Below, piece by piece: positions 14,992 to 26,674 of a stretch of 64,000 nucleotides of DNA. The notes under the pieces were generated by a model that was not told where the DNA came from, ran no database searches, and saw nothing but the letters and a program-made list of their open reading frames with translations. Both the position numbers and the translations under genes were made by a program. The first letter of the stretch is position 1; each line of letters begins with the position of its first letter. The stretch is from NCBI GenBank assembly GCA_026929865.2, contig CM049413.1, positions 15,124,501 through 15,188,500 on the forward strand, in the 5' to 3' direction. This DNA is from Hyperoplus lanceolatus (lineage: Eukaryota; Chordata; Actinopteri; Uranoscopiformes; Ammodytidae).

Positions 14992-16808
14992 GTAATAAAA
15001 GGCTTTTCTTTTTGTGCCAGGTGGTGGCAATTTCATAGAGTCTTTTCAGAGCTGAAGGAGGGCGAGAGAAAGAAAAGTTTTACTTATTGACCCGGTAGCA
15101 GAAATGCAGCCGCCGTTTCAGTCCGCCGCGATGAAAAGACTATTAAGGAACGTCTTGTCAATTACTTCTGCTCTTTTTAGGGGAACTCATTTGTGTCTTT
15201 TTCATTCCCTCTGCTGGCATGTGTTGTTGTTGGCAACGCACACAATGACACATTAAAGCTTTCGTTTCATGGCAATGACCTGGAAGGCTTCATTGTTGGC
15301 TTTGTAAGAACACCAAAGAAGGCAGCTCTTAATAGCTCATCCTTGCTTCATTGCCTCAGTGTTGCTCCAGTGCAGGTCTTCCTTTGAATGGGTGCACACT
15401 TTATCGGAAACATGTGTTAAACAAAAACAAAAACAAAAAAGATGCAACTCAAGGTGTCAGTGCAGTTCATCTATTTTATAGTTTTGGCTAAACAAAAGTG
15501 GTAATCTGTGTCAATAAATCAAAATATTCTTTTCGTAAATAAAGGCATTCATATTATACGTATAAAAAAAAGGAATCCTTTAGGAACAAAATCTGTAGTT
15601 TTACACAATGGTGCTCTATACAAGACCAAAAGTGACAAGTGTGTTAGCTTCAGGTTTGCCAATTCACATGCAAATCTAGTTCAAAAGGAGAGAGTCATTT
15701 TGGTAGAAATTGTCAAAAATGCCTTTTTGGTAGTCGGCTCTGAGCACCATGGAGATCGGCAGTTTACTTGAAATAGTATCGTATGCCGTCTGCATGGTTC
15801 AGCCTTGTCAGGATCAACTTGATGATATATCTTTAGTTCCTACTCCGGCTGAATAGAAGTATTATTTAACCCCGCCATTCTTTTGGAAGTAAATCTTTGT
15901 GTTTTAGTGAAGTTTCTTCCAGCCTGCTTCTTTCGCCAAATTCGTCTGCATTGTGAAAGTGTCATTCACTTTAAAAACACCTCCATACAAATTACCCCTG
16001 CAATAAAAACTTGTGCCTTGCTCCCCCTCAAACATATGATCAATTACCCCCTGAAACACTGTTTGCTATTGAAAGCTTCTGAATACGCAAAATGAACTTT
16101 TGAAAGGAACTTAAATTGTTTTTTTATGATTATTTTTTACAGGTTATATATAAAATACCTGAGTTCAGTCCAAGCAGGAAGCTTGCTACATGCGACAGAG
16201 TAAGCCTCAGCAGACAGAAGGTCAGCTGATGTCGAGGAACATCAATTTTATGAACCTTCAAACCCCCCCCCCCCCCCACACGAGCTTGCTGCCACTCATG
16301 TCTTGTAGACGGACGAGAATGCCTTTGTGCTGAAATAAATGGAGGGGAACGAATGGGGTTAAGACGACTCCTTTGAGGTGCAACAACCTACATCTGTTCA
16401 TCCCCTTTTTCTTTTTCTCTCATTTCTCTATATCTTCTCTAAAAAAACAGGGCACACTTCATATGTTTTTTTCCACTGTGTAGATTACTCTATTTATAGC
16501 TGCTTTTATGTGACACAGTTGCCATAACCACTTCCATTCCATTGAAACTATATATTTCAGGTATTCATATGACAGTGACTCTCGGTTGATGACAGAAAAA
16601 GAAAAAAGACATCCTTGACATTAAACATCCAGACATGGGTCAAATGATGTGTTTCTATGTGTGTGTCTACGGTACATGTAAAATATCATTCCCTTCATAT
16701 AGAGCTGCAGAAAAGGGAATATTTATATTTTCTTTCCACTAGAGACGGATCGACCTAAGAGCAGGCTGTTGTGACAGATGTTCAGTTCAGCTAAACGGGG
16801 GCTGTAAT
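14992..16808. other. Intergenic, no gene seen
   Basis: AT-rich, short frames only; the C run at 16263 is the sole marked feature. Confidence 0.6.
16263..16277. repeat. Homopolymer C, 15 bp
   Basis: Uninterrupted C run followed by ACACGAGC. Confidence 0.9.
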
Positions 16809-16974
16809 AACACACACATTCACACAAAGACAAGCAAGCACACATGCACACACGCACGCACACACAGTGACACACATATTGTATGGACACATATAAAATA
16901 TATACACAAGTGTTTCAAAGCACGTATACTCGCACAAACATATGCTGTATGTACATGCAAGAACACAACCACGT

Positions 16975-16976
<2 letters not shown>

Positions 16977-17048
<72 letters not shown>
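16977..17048. repeat. (CA)n microsatellite, about 70 bp
   Basis: CA repeat; a looser CA-rich zone with CGCA units lies upstream at 16809-16873. Confidence 0.95.
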
Positions 17049-17050
<2 letters not shown>

Positions 17051-17989
17051 CACCCTGAAAAACCCCTAATTTACCCTCTCAGCCCAACCCACACACAAAA
17101 AACACTTCTCTCTTCTCTCAAGAAATTACTTTGAACTTGGTGTCAGACGGCGTGAATGCAGCTGGGAGCAACCGGGTCATGAAGCTCTCTGAGAGGTGAG
17201 ATGAGGTCCAGCCTTTCCTCCGCTGTCTGTCTCTGCTGTGATGTGCTGATGGCTGACGGGGGGTCGGAGGGCTTGTGGTACACGTTGGACCATCGGGCCC
17301 GAACATAAGGCTCCCTTTGTTACGGGTGGCACTTTGCCACTGCAGAACTATTTGATGCAGAACACATTCACTGTAATGGAGGACTGTATGCTTGTTGGTT
17401 AGTTAGTTTGTGACCACTGTGGTGCATCGGTAAGAATGCAAAAGGAACGAGGATTATCTCTTCATGGATTTATTTAACAGTTCACAAGCACGTGTGTAGC
17501 GTGTGTGTGGTTCTGAAACAGAAACATAAAATAATACAATCAGTCTAAATAATATACATTATTATTATGAACAGGAGTTAAATGCTCTGCCATACATTAT
17601 GTACAGATTAACCAATATGCACTAATTCCTATGTTAATCAGATGTGAACACAATTACAGTGAATCCTAAATAATACATAAGATGGCCCCAATAAGTTCTA
17701 TAAAACTTAACAGTAAACATATGCATCTAATTAACACATATAAAATACTGGCCATTGCGTACACGGTAAACTCAAATAACTGCTCTCACATTAAACAATC
17801 CAGAGCATGCAGACAAATTACAATATACACAATACAATATGAACTTGCAACCATGTAAATAATACTCACGGTTCTATGGATGCACACATAACCATTAATG
17901 TCGAGCAAACACACTTTAACTGTAGCCTATACTTGTCATTAAACTACAACAGCACTCTTCCAACACATGGACATATAAAGAAATGGACA

Positions 17990-18660
17990 CCGGATTGAAA
18001 CACGGCGCCCATTCATTCCTATGAAAGCTGCTCATTGGCGCAGAGACGCAACAAGGAAGTATAATCCGGAAATTCCATGCGGCCCGGAAGCATGACGTAT
18101 CATGGACGTAGCTGCACTATGGACCTATCAAGAAAGAGGGCGGCAAGCGTAGCGGACTGGAGGCGGGAGTAGAATCATTCTCGTTCTGTAGCATCTAGCC
18201 TGGCGAAAACAAACTGAAAGCCGTTAAAAGCTGTTAGGCTAATAAAACGCTTGAGGTGACGTTTTGAAATGAGAAAACTTCCATTTTAATAGTATATGGT
18301 CTAAAGATAAGTATGAGCCTATGATTGATATCCAGAAATTTTTTGCAGAGACATAATCTTGTTCGCCGCTTGTACTGTGTGGACAGGGAAACCTGCCTAC
18401 GGGCCGCATGAAAATAAGCTCCACCCCTCACCATGCAATACCAATGGGTTGGCCACATGTCCATGCTGGCTGCTCGGAAACGGCACAGTCCTGGGGGCCT
18501 GTTCCAACAGCGTCTCTCTCCGTCTGTTACTTTCGGACTAACGTTTCCCGCCGTAACATTCTAAGGAGACTCGAATCTGCCTGGCAGCCGGATGCGCATT
18601 TGTGATTGGCTGATGGAAGTTACCGGGCGGATTAATAACTTCGGATGCCCGAACTGACCG
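17990..18660. other. CpG-rich block in otherwise AT-rich intergenic DNA
   Basis: CpG density rises sharply here compared with the flanks, with stretches such as CACGGCGCCC, GGCCCGGAAGC and TTTCCCGCCGTAACA. On the minus strand a donor-like ACC|GTGAGTAT sits at about 17860-17875, downstream of the block in that direction. That would fit a minus-strand non-coding transcript starting in the block. The alternative is a decayed transposon, as CpG-rich repeats are common in fish. I see no terminal repeats and no protein frame of note. A BLAST against the same genome would decide. Confidence 0.35.
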
Positions 18661-19230
18661 TCCTTCTTTACATTCACTGTTCAACAATTTTCCACAGAGT
18701 GTAGCTATGATGGTCAGACAGTGTTAATTTTGGCCCGGTCATTCTGCAAAATAAGAATTATTTTCATTTACTGAGGATAAAACGAGGAGAGAGTATTATG
18801 TTATTTTTATTTGTTCCGATTGAAAAAATGTTTTGTAAGTACACTGTTACATTTCAGCATTACATCAATAAACATATTGAAACAGTGACACCATTGACAC
18901 AGTGATGAGAGCTTTTAGAGCATCTTCTGGGACTTAAATTGACAAAGACTTCTTATTTACTGTAGGAACTATGATAAACTAAAACACAATCAAACTGATG
19001 GCTTAATTGATTCAAATCTACGAGAAGTGAAGGCGTTTCATTCCAGGCTTGGTTAGCAGAGCTGGAGCTTTTTCCAAGATGTTTAATCATGTAATCATCA
19101 TTCATTAATACATTGCACCAGAAAGGACTGGATCAAATACGCCCATAGCATTACATTGTGATTTGCATCTGGAAAGGGTACAACTGTGGACACACTCAGA
19201 CTGTAGTGTGATACGTCACCTACCAGGGTT

Positions 19231-19232
19231 GT

Positions 19233-19263
<31 letters not shown>

Positions 19264-19266
19264 GGG
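19231..19266. repeat. (GT)n followed by 20-bp G run
   Basis: A short GT repeat (19231-19246) passes directly into an uninterrupted G run (19247-19266). Confidence 0.9.
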
Positions 19267-19589
19267 TTGGGGCCTGATGCTGTCATTTAAGATAAAAATA
19301 ACAGACTTCTCCTTATGCATTATTATCCATTGCAGGAATAGCGTTACAAAATAAACCCACATTGCACCCTTTTATGCATATGCAAAACATTAAGCATGCA
19401 AAGAACTGATTTCATAGAACAATGTTGTCGAATAAAAACACAAGGCTGAAGATTAGCAGAGGCAAAACAAAGGGAACCTCAATAAAAAGAGAGCATATGT
19501 GTTCATCGGCAACCCCCTAAACACACACACAAACACACACTGCACACACTGATTAATTGTATTCTTCATTCATTGTGAGACAGCCTGCT

Positions 19590-19635
19590 GCTAATTAGCT
19601 TATGCATGGATTTGCATATTGTATTTATTTAATTT
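19590..19635. promoter_or_regulatory. Octamer-like site, second copy
   Basis: CTAATTAGCTTAT leads into GCATGGATTTGCATA (19604-19618), again an octamer beside a homeodomain-type core. It shares the exact 15-mer with 8001-8015. Confidence 0.25.
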
Positions 19636-21870
19636 CTTCATGGGATGCAACAAAAGAAGGTGTAATTCGGTACGAGAAGGGGGCCATTTCTTGCTATGAT
19701 TTATACACACAAAGGGCTGGAAGTACTGGGGCTGATTGCTGTTACTACCAGGCCTCTTTCTTTCCATGCCAAATGTGAAACAAAAACCCAACAGCGTCCC
19801 TCTGGTGTTTCCCGTTGGATTCTTGGCACCAAAACAAAACTGTAAATTCAATAAACAGATTATGTTTACAGTCCTCCTCTCTGTGTTTTCCATGTTCATT
19901 TCAACAATGCCACAGTTCATATGGTTAATCTCAATATTATTTGGGGTAGAGATATAGCAGCCCTCTTTGCTAGCGCGTGGATTCAACACAGCGGTAGGTA
20001 TGGGGTATCAGCTGAGATGGAACATTTTCTTGTGGATATGGAAAATGGTCTCTTAAAAGTGGCTGAAGTTTGACAGTTTTGCAGAATGAAGAAGAGATAC
20101 TTTCAGGTGATTGGGCATCCAGCTGAGTTTTGATGAAAACACATTCCATATGTATAGAGTGTCGTAGTGGAGCAGCACCTCTTTCTGCCAGATTTCAGAC
20201 TTCATCTCTGTTCAGGCTCTACTTTGAGCCTGTGTGTCCATGGTTGTATGTATGCTGGAAAAGAAAGAAAACACACAGATAGTCCTCAAGCGTGCCTGTG
20301 TGCATTGTAAGCTAATAGATGTTTGTTTACGTCTAAGTGTATATACATGTATGATGTATCAGATGAGGGCATGTCCGTGGAACATCTAATCGGGGAGCCA
20401 TTTTTCCAGCCATGCTCACATCCTGCAGCAAGCAAAGCAACAGATGGCAGGACTGGGCTCTGTGGCCGATTTAAGTCCGGTGTTTGCTAGGAAGTGGTTG
20501 TGTTTTAACCTGGATAGAAACAAAATATTACAGCCATGTTATGCTGGCAAACAAATTAGTGCCACCTCGCTGGCCGTCAGATGACTCTATTTGTCTCATG
20601 TCCAGATGGGGTTCCTAGAAAGGAAAATTAGATTGCAACCCTGCATGGGCTTAATTCAGTTGCGTGCGTGCATGTGGCTGTATGCTTGCTTTTCTGTATG
20701 TTTGTCTGCCTTTTCTACCTGTCCATCTACATGTTTATCTCAACAGCTGCCCGACCAATTCCTCATACATCAACCTGTCTGATTTTGTAACGTGGCAGAT
20801 GTTTCAATGCTGCAGCCAGGTCTTTGTATGGAAAAATGGACTAAGGATTCAATGCAGTCACCTTAGCTTTGTGCCTTTAGATTGAATGGTGCCACACTCA
20901 CTGCACTGGGGGGGACATATCTACTTCATAGATATTCTTAGGGTTTTATGATAAGCATTCATTAGCTGCATTTCAACAAAAGGGTCTGCTATGAGGATTT
21001 TCCGCCAAATTAAGTCACTTTTTTTCATGTTCCACGTCTCCCTGATTTTCACCGCTCACTATTTATATGAAACATTCTTGAATGAAGTGTTCATTCACTG
21101 TCAATTCCTGCACCATGTTGCCAACAGCGTGCATCGGAAAATCCCCCTGCCATCTTTGTTTTGGTTATGTGCGAGGCAGTAAGTGATTATCCCGAGTGCT
21201 TTCGGAAGTTAATGTTCATGGTCTGCACAGCGGGGATCCTAGGAGTGATGATAGAGGAAGGGCCTCAGGGCGAGTGTCTCTTCGCTGCCATCTCACTTTC
21301 ACTGTTTCTGACAACGTTTACCCCCCAACAGATGGCTGCAATGCTCACGCCGAGACACTGACGCGGCTATTAGAAAACTGCGTAGGCTGATAACACGCAA
21401 AGATGAGCAGTGGCAAGGAAATCAAATAGTGTGAATTCAATGTAAAAAATGTAAAAGATAAAATAAATAATGGATGCACCATCTCTGGTTCATCATGTCA
21501 TCAGTTCATTTAATCTATAACTTTACTGATTTGCTTTTTATCAGTCATAATACAGCTGAGAAAAACAGTCCCAAATAAATAATGCAAAACCAAAAATCTA
21601 CAAAATGAAAAGTTCAAGAAATAGATCCCAGCTAATATATTCACAGTCACTAAGGAATCAAGTCTTGTGAGGTAGTTAAGAGTGTGTTGTGGACCAGAAG
21701 GTAAAGGAAGAATGTGTGTGTGACTACATGACACCTTGCTCTCAAAGTGCAGCTCATTCTGTCAAGCAATGCCTTCAATGTTTTCTTTGCATATCAAAGA
21801 TGGAGAGTTCAACTCTGCCTTCCAGCCATTGATATGACATACAGCACGACATCAGAATATGGTTTACTGA

Positions 21871-21889
21871 TGTGTGTGTGTGTGTGTGT
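21871..21889. repeat. (TG)n microsatellite, short
   Basis: Short TG repeat followed by CTGTCCGTCT. Confidence 0.85.
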
Positions 21890-21984
21890 CTGTCCGTCTA
21901 AGGCCAAATGATCATACTGCATCCAGAATACCTAGAAATGACAACTGCTCATGTTGGACAATGATTTTAGAGGCAAATTAATCC

Positions 21985-22041
21985 CCTTAAATTGTTATTT
22001 GTGATAAAATTTGGCTATGTAAATAAAATGGACCTGACTTG
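21985..22041 (+). mobile_element. LINE/SINE-type 3' tail
   Basis: TTAAATTGTTATTTGTGATA, then TTGGCTATGTAAATAAAATG and GACCTGACTTGA, resembles the common fish tail of the type GCTATATAAATAAAATTGACTTGA. It is a short diverged fragment with no recognisable upstream body. Confidence 0.5.
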
Positions 22042-22671
22042 AACGAAAATGTTTTATTGACAAGACAATACTGAATTAATTCTGTTACAATTTAAAGCAA
22101 ATTCCTAAGGAAATGCCTAATAATGATAATTTCTGTGTTAGGCGATGCTGGTGGAAGCATCACAAACAAGCACCATGAACTTCCATAATGAACAACTTAT
22201 AATTTAATTGTTTAATCTAAAAAAAAATAACGATTTCCCTAAGAAGCACTCTGAATGTTCTAGAAATGTGTTTCTTTTTGTAGAGTTCTCCATAGCAACG
22301 AGGGCTAAAACTGATCATAAAAAATATGACTTTTAGTAAAACAGTTGAATTATTTATCACAGAAGGTGAAGGTGAAATTTAACATGGAACAAAAGACTAT
22401 ATGAAATATCAGGTGTTTTTTTTTTTATCATGTGGGAGTCATTTTAAATCTGTGGTTGGTGGTATTTTCCTTGTAAACAACTGGGCAAGTGGTGTCCCCG
22501 CAGGGGGGTTGTGTTTACATGCATCCCAAAAGTACACTTAAGCAAGTATGTGTGTGTGTGTGTGTGTGTGCGTGGGCAGGTAAGTGGACATCCAGGTTTT
22601 CGCCTTGTAGTGATGCCAGCTACAGTGCATCATTACATGTGCACTTTAATGGGTGTGACATTCATCTCAAG

Positions 22672-22687
22672 ACACACAGACACACAC

Positions 22688-22742
<55 letters not shown>
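22672..22742. repeat. (CA)n microsatellite
   Basis: CA repeat with CAGACA and AGCACA interruptions at its left; a TG repeat lies at 22549-22570. Confidence 0.95.
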
Positions 22743-22745
<3 letters not shown>

Positions 22746-24630
22746 TACAGTTCCTCTGGCTGCTGCTTTTCAGACTAACCTGGCCCTGGCATTCTTTCAC
22801 AGGACCCGGTGGAGCGTGCTGGTGTGACTCTACTCTCAGGCTCTACTGACAGAGGAGAGAGCGAGAGGTAGTGGGTGGTGGAGGTGTTAAAGGTTAGGGG
22901 TTGCACATGCATAACCAATGACAGGAAAATAATTGCCATTGGCATTCGGGTTTGGTTGGACATACTTTCATTTAGGAGTTTGATTCTAGCCTGCTTATTT
23001 TCTGTATTGAGAAATGCAGAGTTGTATTAGTTAGTAAGTAAGTTGGACCTAAGTTGGAAGAGTGCTATTGCCCGTAATATAAAGATGTTATAATGTCCAA
23101 AGTGATGCAATTAACACAGGAGGATTCCGGTATTTTGATTATTAGATATCAGTCATAACATAATTGGTTCATGAGTTTGTCTATTCTCTTAAGATTGTGG
23201 AAAATATATTCCGACATTAGATTGCGCAGGGAAAGTAATTCCCATGATAAGGGTTTTCTCCTGATCATAAGATAATGATATTATAAGCACATGATAACAA
23301 TCTTTGTTATCTTGGGATGACAAAATAGCTTTCCCTTTATCACGAATGAATTGTCTTTCTCCATGTCCATGCTCGCTTTTCAATTGCAAAAAACAGTAGA
23401 AAAATTAATTAATTCTTTAGATATTTCACTCCAGATTCATGATATCGTAGATTTATAATTTTTTAACTTGTATATATTTAAGTTTAATACATTTTGATTC
23501 TTGCGTCTATATATATATATATATATATATTCATCTTACGCGTTTGCCAAAGCACACGGTGGAGAGAAAGAATAATACGTACCACACAGAGAGTGGACAT
23601 TCGCAGTGAAATGCTTTGGATTCAGCTGACTGCAATTATTCTCCTGTGCCCTTTCGCTACGTGTGGCTATCACAGAAGGGTCAGTGGAAGCTGTAATTAT
23701 GACACCTCAGCCCTTTGTTCTCGTTACAAAAATCTATATTAAGATCATAGATTATAGATCTTTCTTGTTACTTTCTGTGCAGGAAATTTCACACCTGTAT
23801 GTCATGTTATGCATTGTGTTATTTCAACTGTGATCAGTTTTTTGTTGAGTTGTTAATACCTCATATATATTAATATTTTCAAGATGGTATTATAAATAAA
23901 AAAAATATGCTCAAGGCAATTGATATTCAAGTATTTAAGTATGGAGCCAGTGCTTGTGTTTGCATTTCCAAACTAAACGTTTTCTTGTTTTGTGGTCGAA
24001 TTTAAGTTATATTAGCCCCATCATTTCTGCTTCTAGCATGACTAAATTAGCCTTTGTATTGGTTAACTGGGCTGAAAACATTCCCCATTAACTTAAACAA
24101 GATTGTACTTACTCCTATCTCCCACATGGCTCTGCCCCTAACCAAATTAAGACGCTCATTTGCATAAGCAAGATGGATGAGATAGGAGAAAAATACTTTG
24201 CTCTCTGGAAAATAAGTGCACTGTTAGACGAAGTGGGAATCGCAGATGAGATGTCGCAGCCTATTAGAATGGCCATGCTTCATAATTTTTTTCATACAGA
24301 GTATTGCTGTAATAACGTTCAAGTGTTAAGGCAGAGTGTGATTGTAAAATGTTAGGAGAGTGCATTTTGTTCCATAATGGATTGTTTGTGAACAAACTGC
24401 AGAAGTCTGCGCCACTTTCTTTCAAAGCAAAATTACATTTGCCATTTATTTGAATATTGTAGTAGTAATTACGTATGTATGAATAAAGCATTTTGCAACT
24501 TGCTTCTCCCCTACCCTACTTAAGATATGCAAACTGAGCTACAATGCACCAACCATAAAAATAACATAAAGTATGAACAATATCACATTATTTATGCTGT
24601 ATTTTCAAAAGGCAAAACCCACAAGCTATG

Positions 24631-24632
<2 letters not shown>

Positions 24633-24696
<64 letters not shown>
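24633..24696. repeat. (TA)n microsatellite, 64 bp
   Basis: Pure TA repeat ending 9 bp before the left end of the inverted-repeat element at 24706. A shorter TA repeat is at 23507-23530. Confidence 0.95.
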
Positions 24697-24697
<1 letters not shown>

Positions 24698-25255
24698 TTT
24701 TTATAGGGAAGAACAGGGTAATCTGAGCCACTTTTTACATTTGCTCCCCTCTAAGCGAGCTAAAATGATTTATCACTCAAATTTACACATTTCCCATTAA
24801 TTGAGGATGTTTCCTAGAAATGGGCACTAGCAGAATTTTTTCAAGACAAAGGGCAGTGAAAATATGATTGTTTTAAAAAAAGTTGTCATGTGGCTCACTT
24901 TACCCCAGCTGTGGGGTAAACTGAGTCATACCAGACAAATCAAGGGGGTAAAGTGAACCAGCTGGGGTTACACTGATCCACTTACTTTTTCCACTCTGAA
25001 ACTACCATAACAACACATATTGTAACAGTTAGAATCCTGAAAGCTAGCCACACATTCCAGAACTAATGTCAGACTAGTAAAATAATGATGGGGTTTGGTC
25101 AATTGGGCAGAGCAAATTTTCTAAACACTTGAAAGTAACTCTGAACAAAATCAAATACAACATATTATAATTCAAAAGGTTTTAATAAGATTCAAATGAA
25201 AGATAGAACCAGTTAGATTAGAACACAGTCTGGGGGTCAGAACACAGGACCCTTA

Positions 25256-26308
25256 GGGGCACTTTACATGACAACACGAAACGGTGCAAACGCGGAAAAA
25301 TTCCCACGGTTGCACTATATCATTTACAGGAAAACAGCAAACGCAGGCATGAAACCGCAGGTTTTTGAGATCACCTCCCAGGGAGGATTTTTTGGAAAAC
25401 TTAACGGTTTTGGTTTCCTGTAAACACCGAAACCATTTCCCCTGATAACGCTGACGTCACGGCTCCACCCTCACACATGCGTAGTCTATAACATTTGCTG
25501 TCAAAATACCCACAACACAAGCGAGTTATAAAGTTAGAAGACAACATGAACGGTGTCTCCACGGCACCATCACTGTGATCAGCGGAGAGTGTCGTGCAGC
25601 GCTAAAATATAGGCTAACACTCGCCAATTTAGTCCAAGCAATTACCGCAGTAAGTTATTGAGACCACCCGTCACTTTGGCTGGGGAAAGATTTGTGCTCT
25701 GCCTGTTTTTCTAGCTAAATAAACGTGTGTCACTTCTATATGCCAGGGACACGGCTCTCTCTACATTAAAAACACTATCAGCGTGCAGCGGTTAAGCTAG
25801 CGGCTACTGTTCAACAAAAGGAGCCTTAAGGCTACGGCTTCAAAGTAAAAGCATTTCACTGGCTAAACATTAATAGCATTTCACTGGACACACGTGAGTT
25901 GACTTTTATTTTGAAGTACGCCTAACAGGAAGGTATCAGCTCACGAAGTCCCTTCACTATCAGCAAGTCTTCTGTTTTTACGAGTTCAATGCGGTGAAAT
26001 AAGAGGACAGAAAGCTTGTCTTTTACAATATTTGTAACCCCAAGCTTACACCAACCTCTTTATGAGCGTTAGTGGCATTAATTTTCGGTTACAGTAAGGT
26101 TGTATGCATCAAATTGTACCGGAAGAGCTATCTACTAGGCTGTGTCACCGCTGACTATTGGCTTGGCACTGCTGCTTCAGCGATTTCGGCCCGTTTCCTC
26201 TGAAAACTTGTGTACGGGTGAAGATGTCAGATAAATTGTGTCTGAACGGGGTTTTTTTTTAAACCAAAAACTGGAAAACTGTCACGTTTTCACAGTGTAA
26301 AGTGCCCC
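25256..26308. mobile_element. Non-autonomous PIF/Harbinger-like element
   Basis: The element is 1053 bp with terminal inverted repeats GGGGCACTTTACA at the left and its exact complement TGTAAAGTGCCCC at the right, flanked by TTA on both sides (25253-25255 and 26309-26311). A 3-bp TWA duplication and GG-starting ends are the hallmarks of PIF/Harbinger. There is no transposase frame. The interior is much richer in CpG than the surroundings and has a 283-bp module (25650-25932) shared with the hAT element at 55014. A short internal duplication AGCATTTCACTGG occurs twice near 25850-25885. It is inserted in the larger element at 24706-27067, so it is younger. Confidence 0.8.
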
Positions 26309-26637
26309 TTAGAGCCAGCTTGTGTCTGGGGGTCAAAGCATAGGAAAATCAAAACCAGCAAGAACAGCCTGGGACTCAGAACACAGGAGAAGACCCAACT
26401 GGATTATAACATCAGCCTGTCATACTCTACAACTAGGCCTACTCTACATTCCAGCCCTGAAGGTTACAGGGAAAGATAAGAAGGTGCTCTTTCCGTGTGG
26501 TTGCCCCAAGTCGTCTTCGTGGTGTATTTCCTTGGCATGATGGCTTTTCTACTATGTGTATGACATTAAAATAAAACATATGTTATGTAATATTACATTA
26601 AAATATGTTTAAGACTAAACTTAACTTGTGCCTCATG

Positions 26638-26674
26638 GTGGGGGAAAGTGAGACAGTGTCTCACTTTCCCCCAC
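26638..26674. repeat. Perfect 18-bp palindrome with 1-nt centre
   Basis: GTGGGGGAAAGTGAGACA and its exact complement flank a single G. It is one of the iterated GGGGTAAAGTGAGCC-like motifs within the element at 24706-27067, with a further copy of the half-site (GGCTCACTTTCCCCC) at about 26681-26696. Confidence 0.85.

Larger units (their letters stand above)
18661..24632. other. Intergenic, no gene confidently seen
   Basis: Mostly unique AT-rich DNA with small repeats. One frame from 23614 begins MLWIQLTAIILLCPFATCGY and resembles a signal peptide, but it is short, lacks support and is listed as a finding only. Confidence 0.5.

Noticed and set aside
14492..15036. Frames of 69-92 residues on both strands
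   Set aside because: They lie in the solo LTR, which has clear ends and duplication; chance frames.
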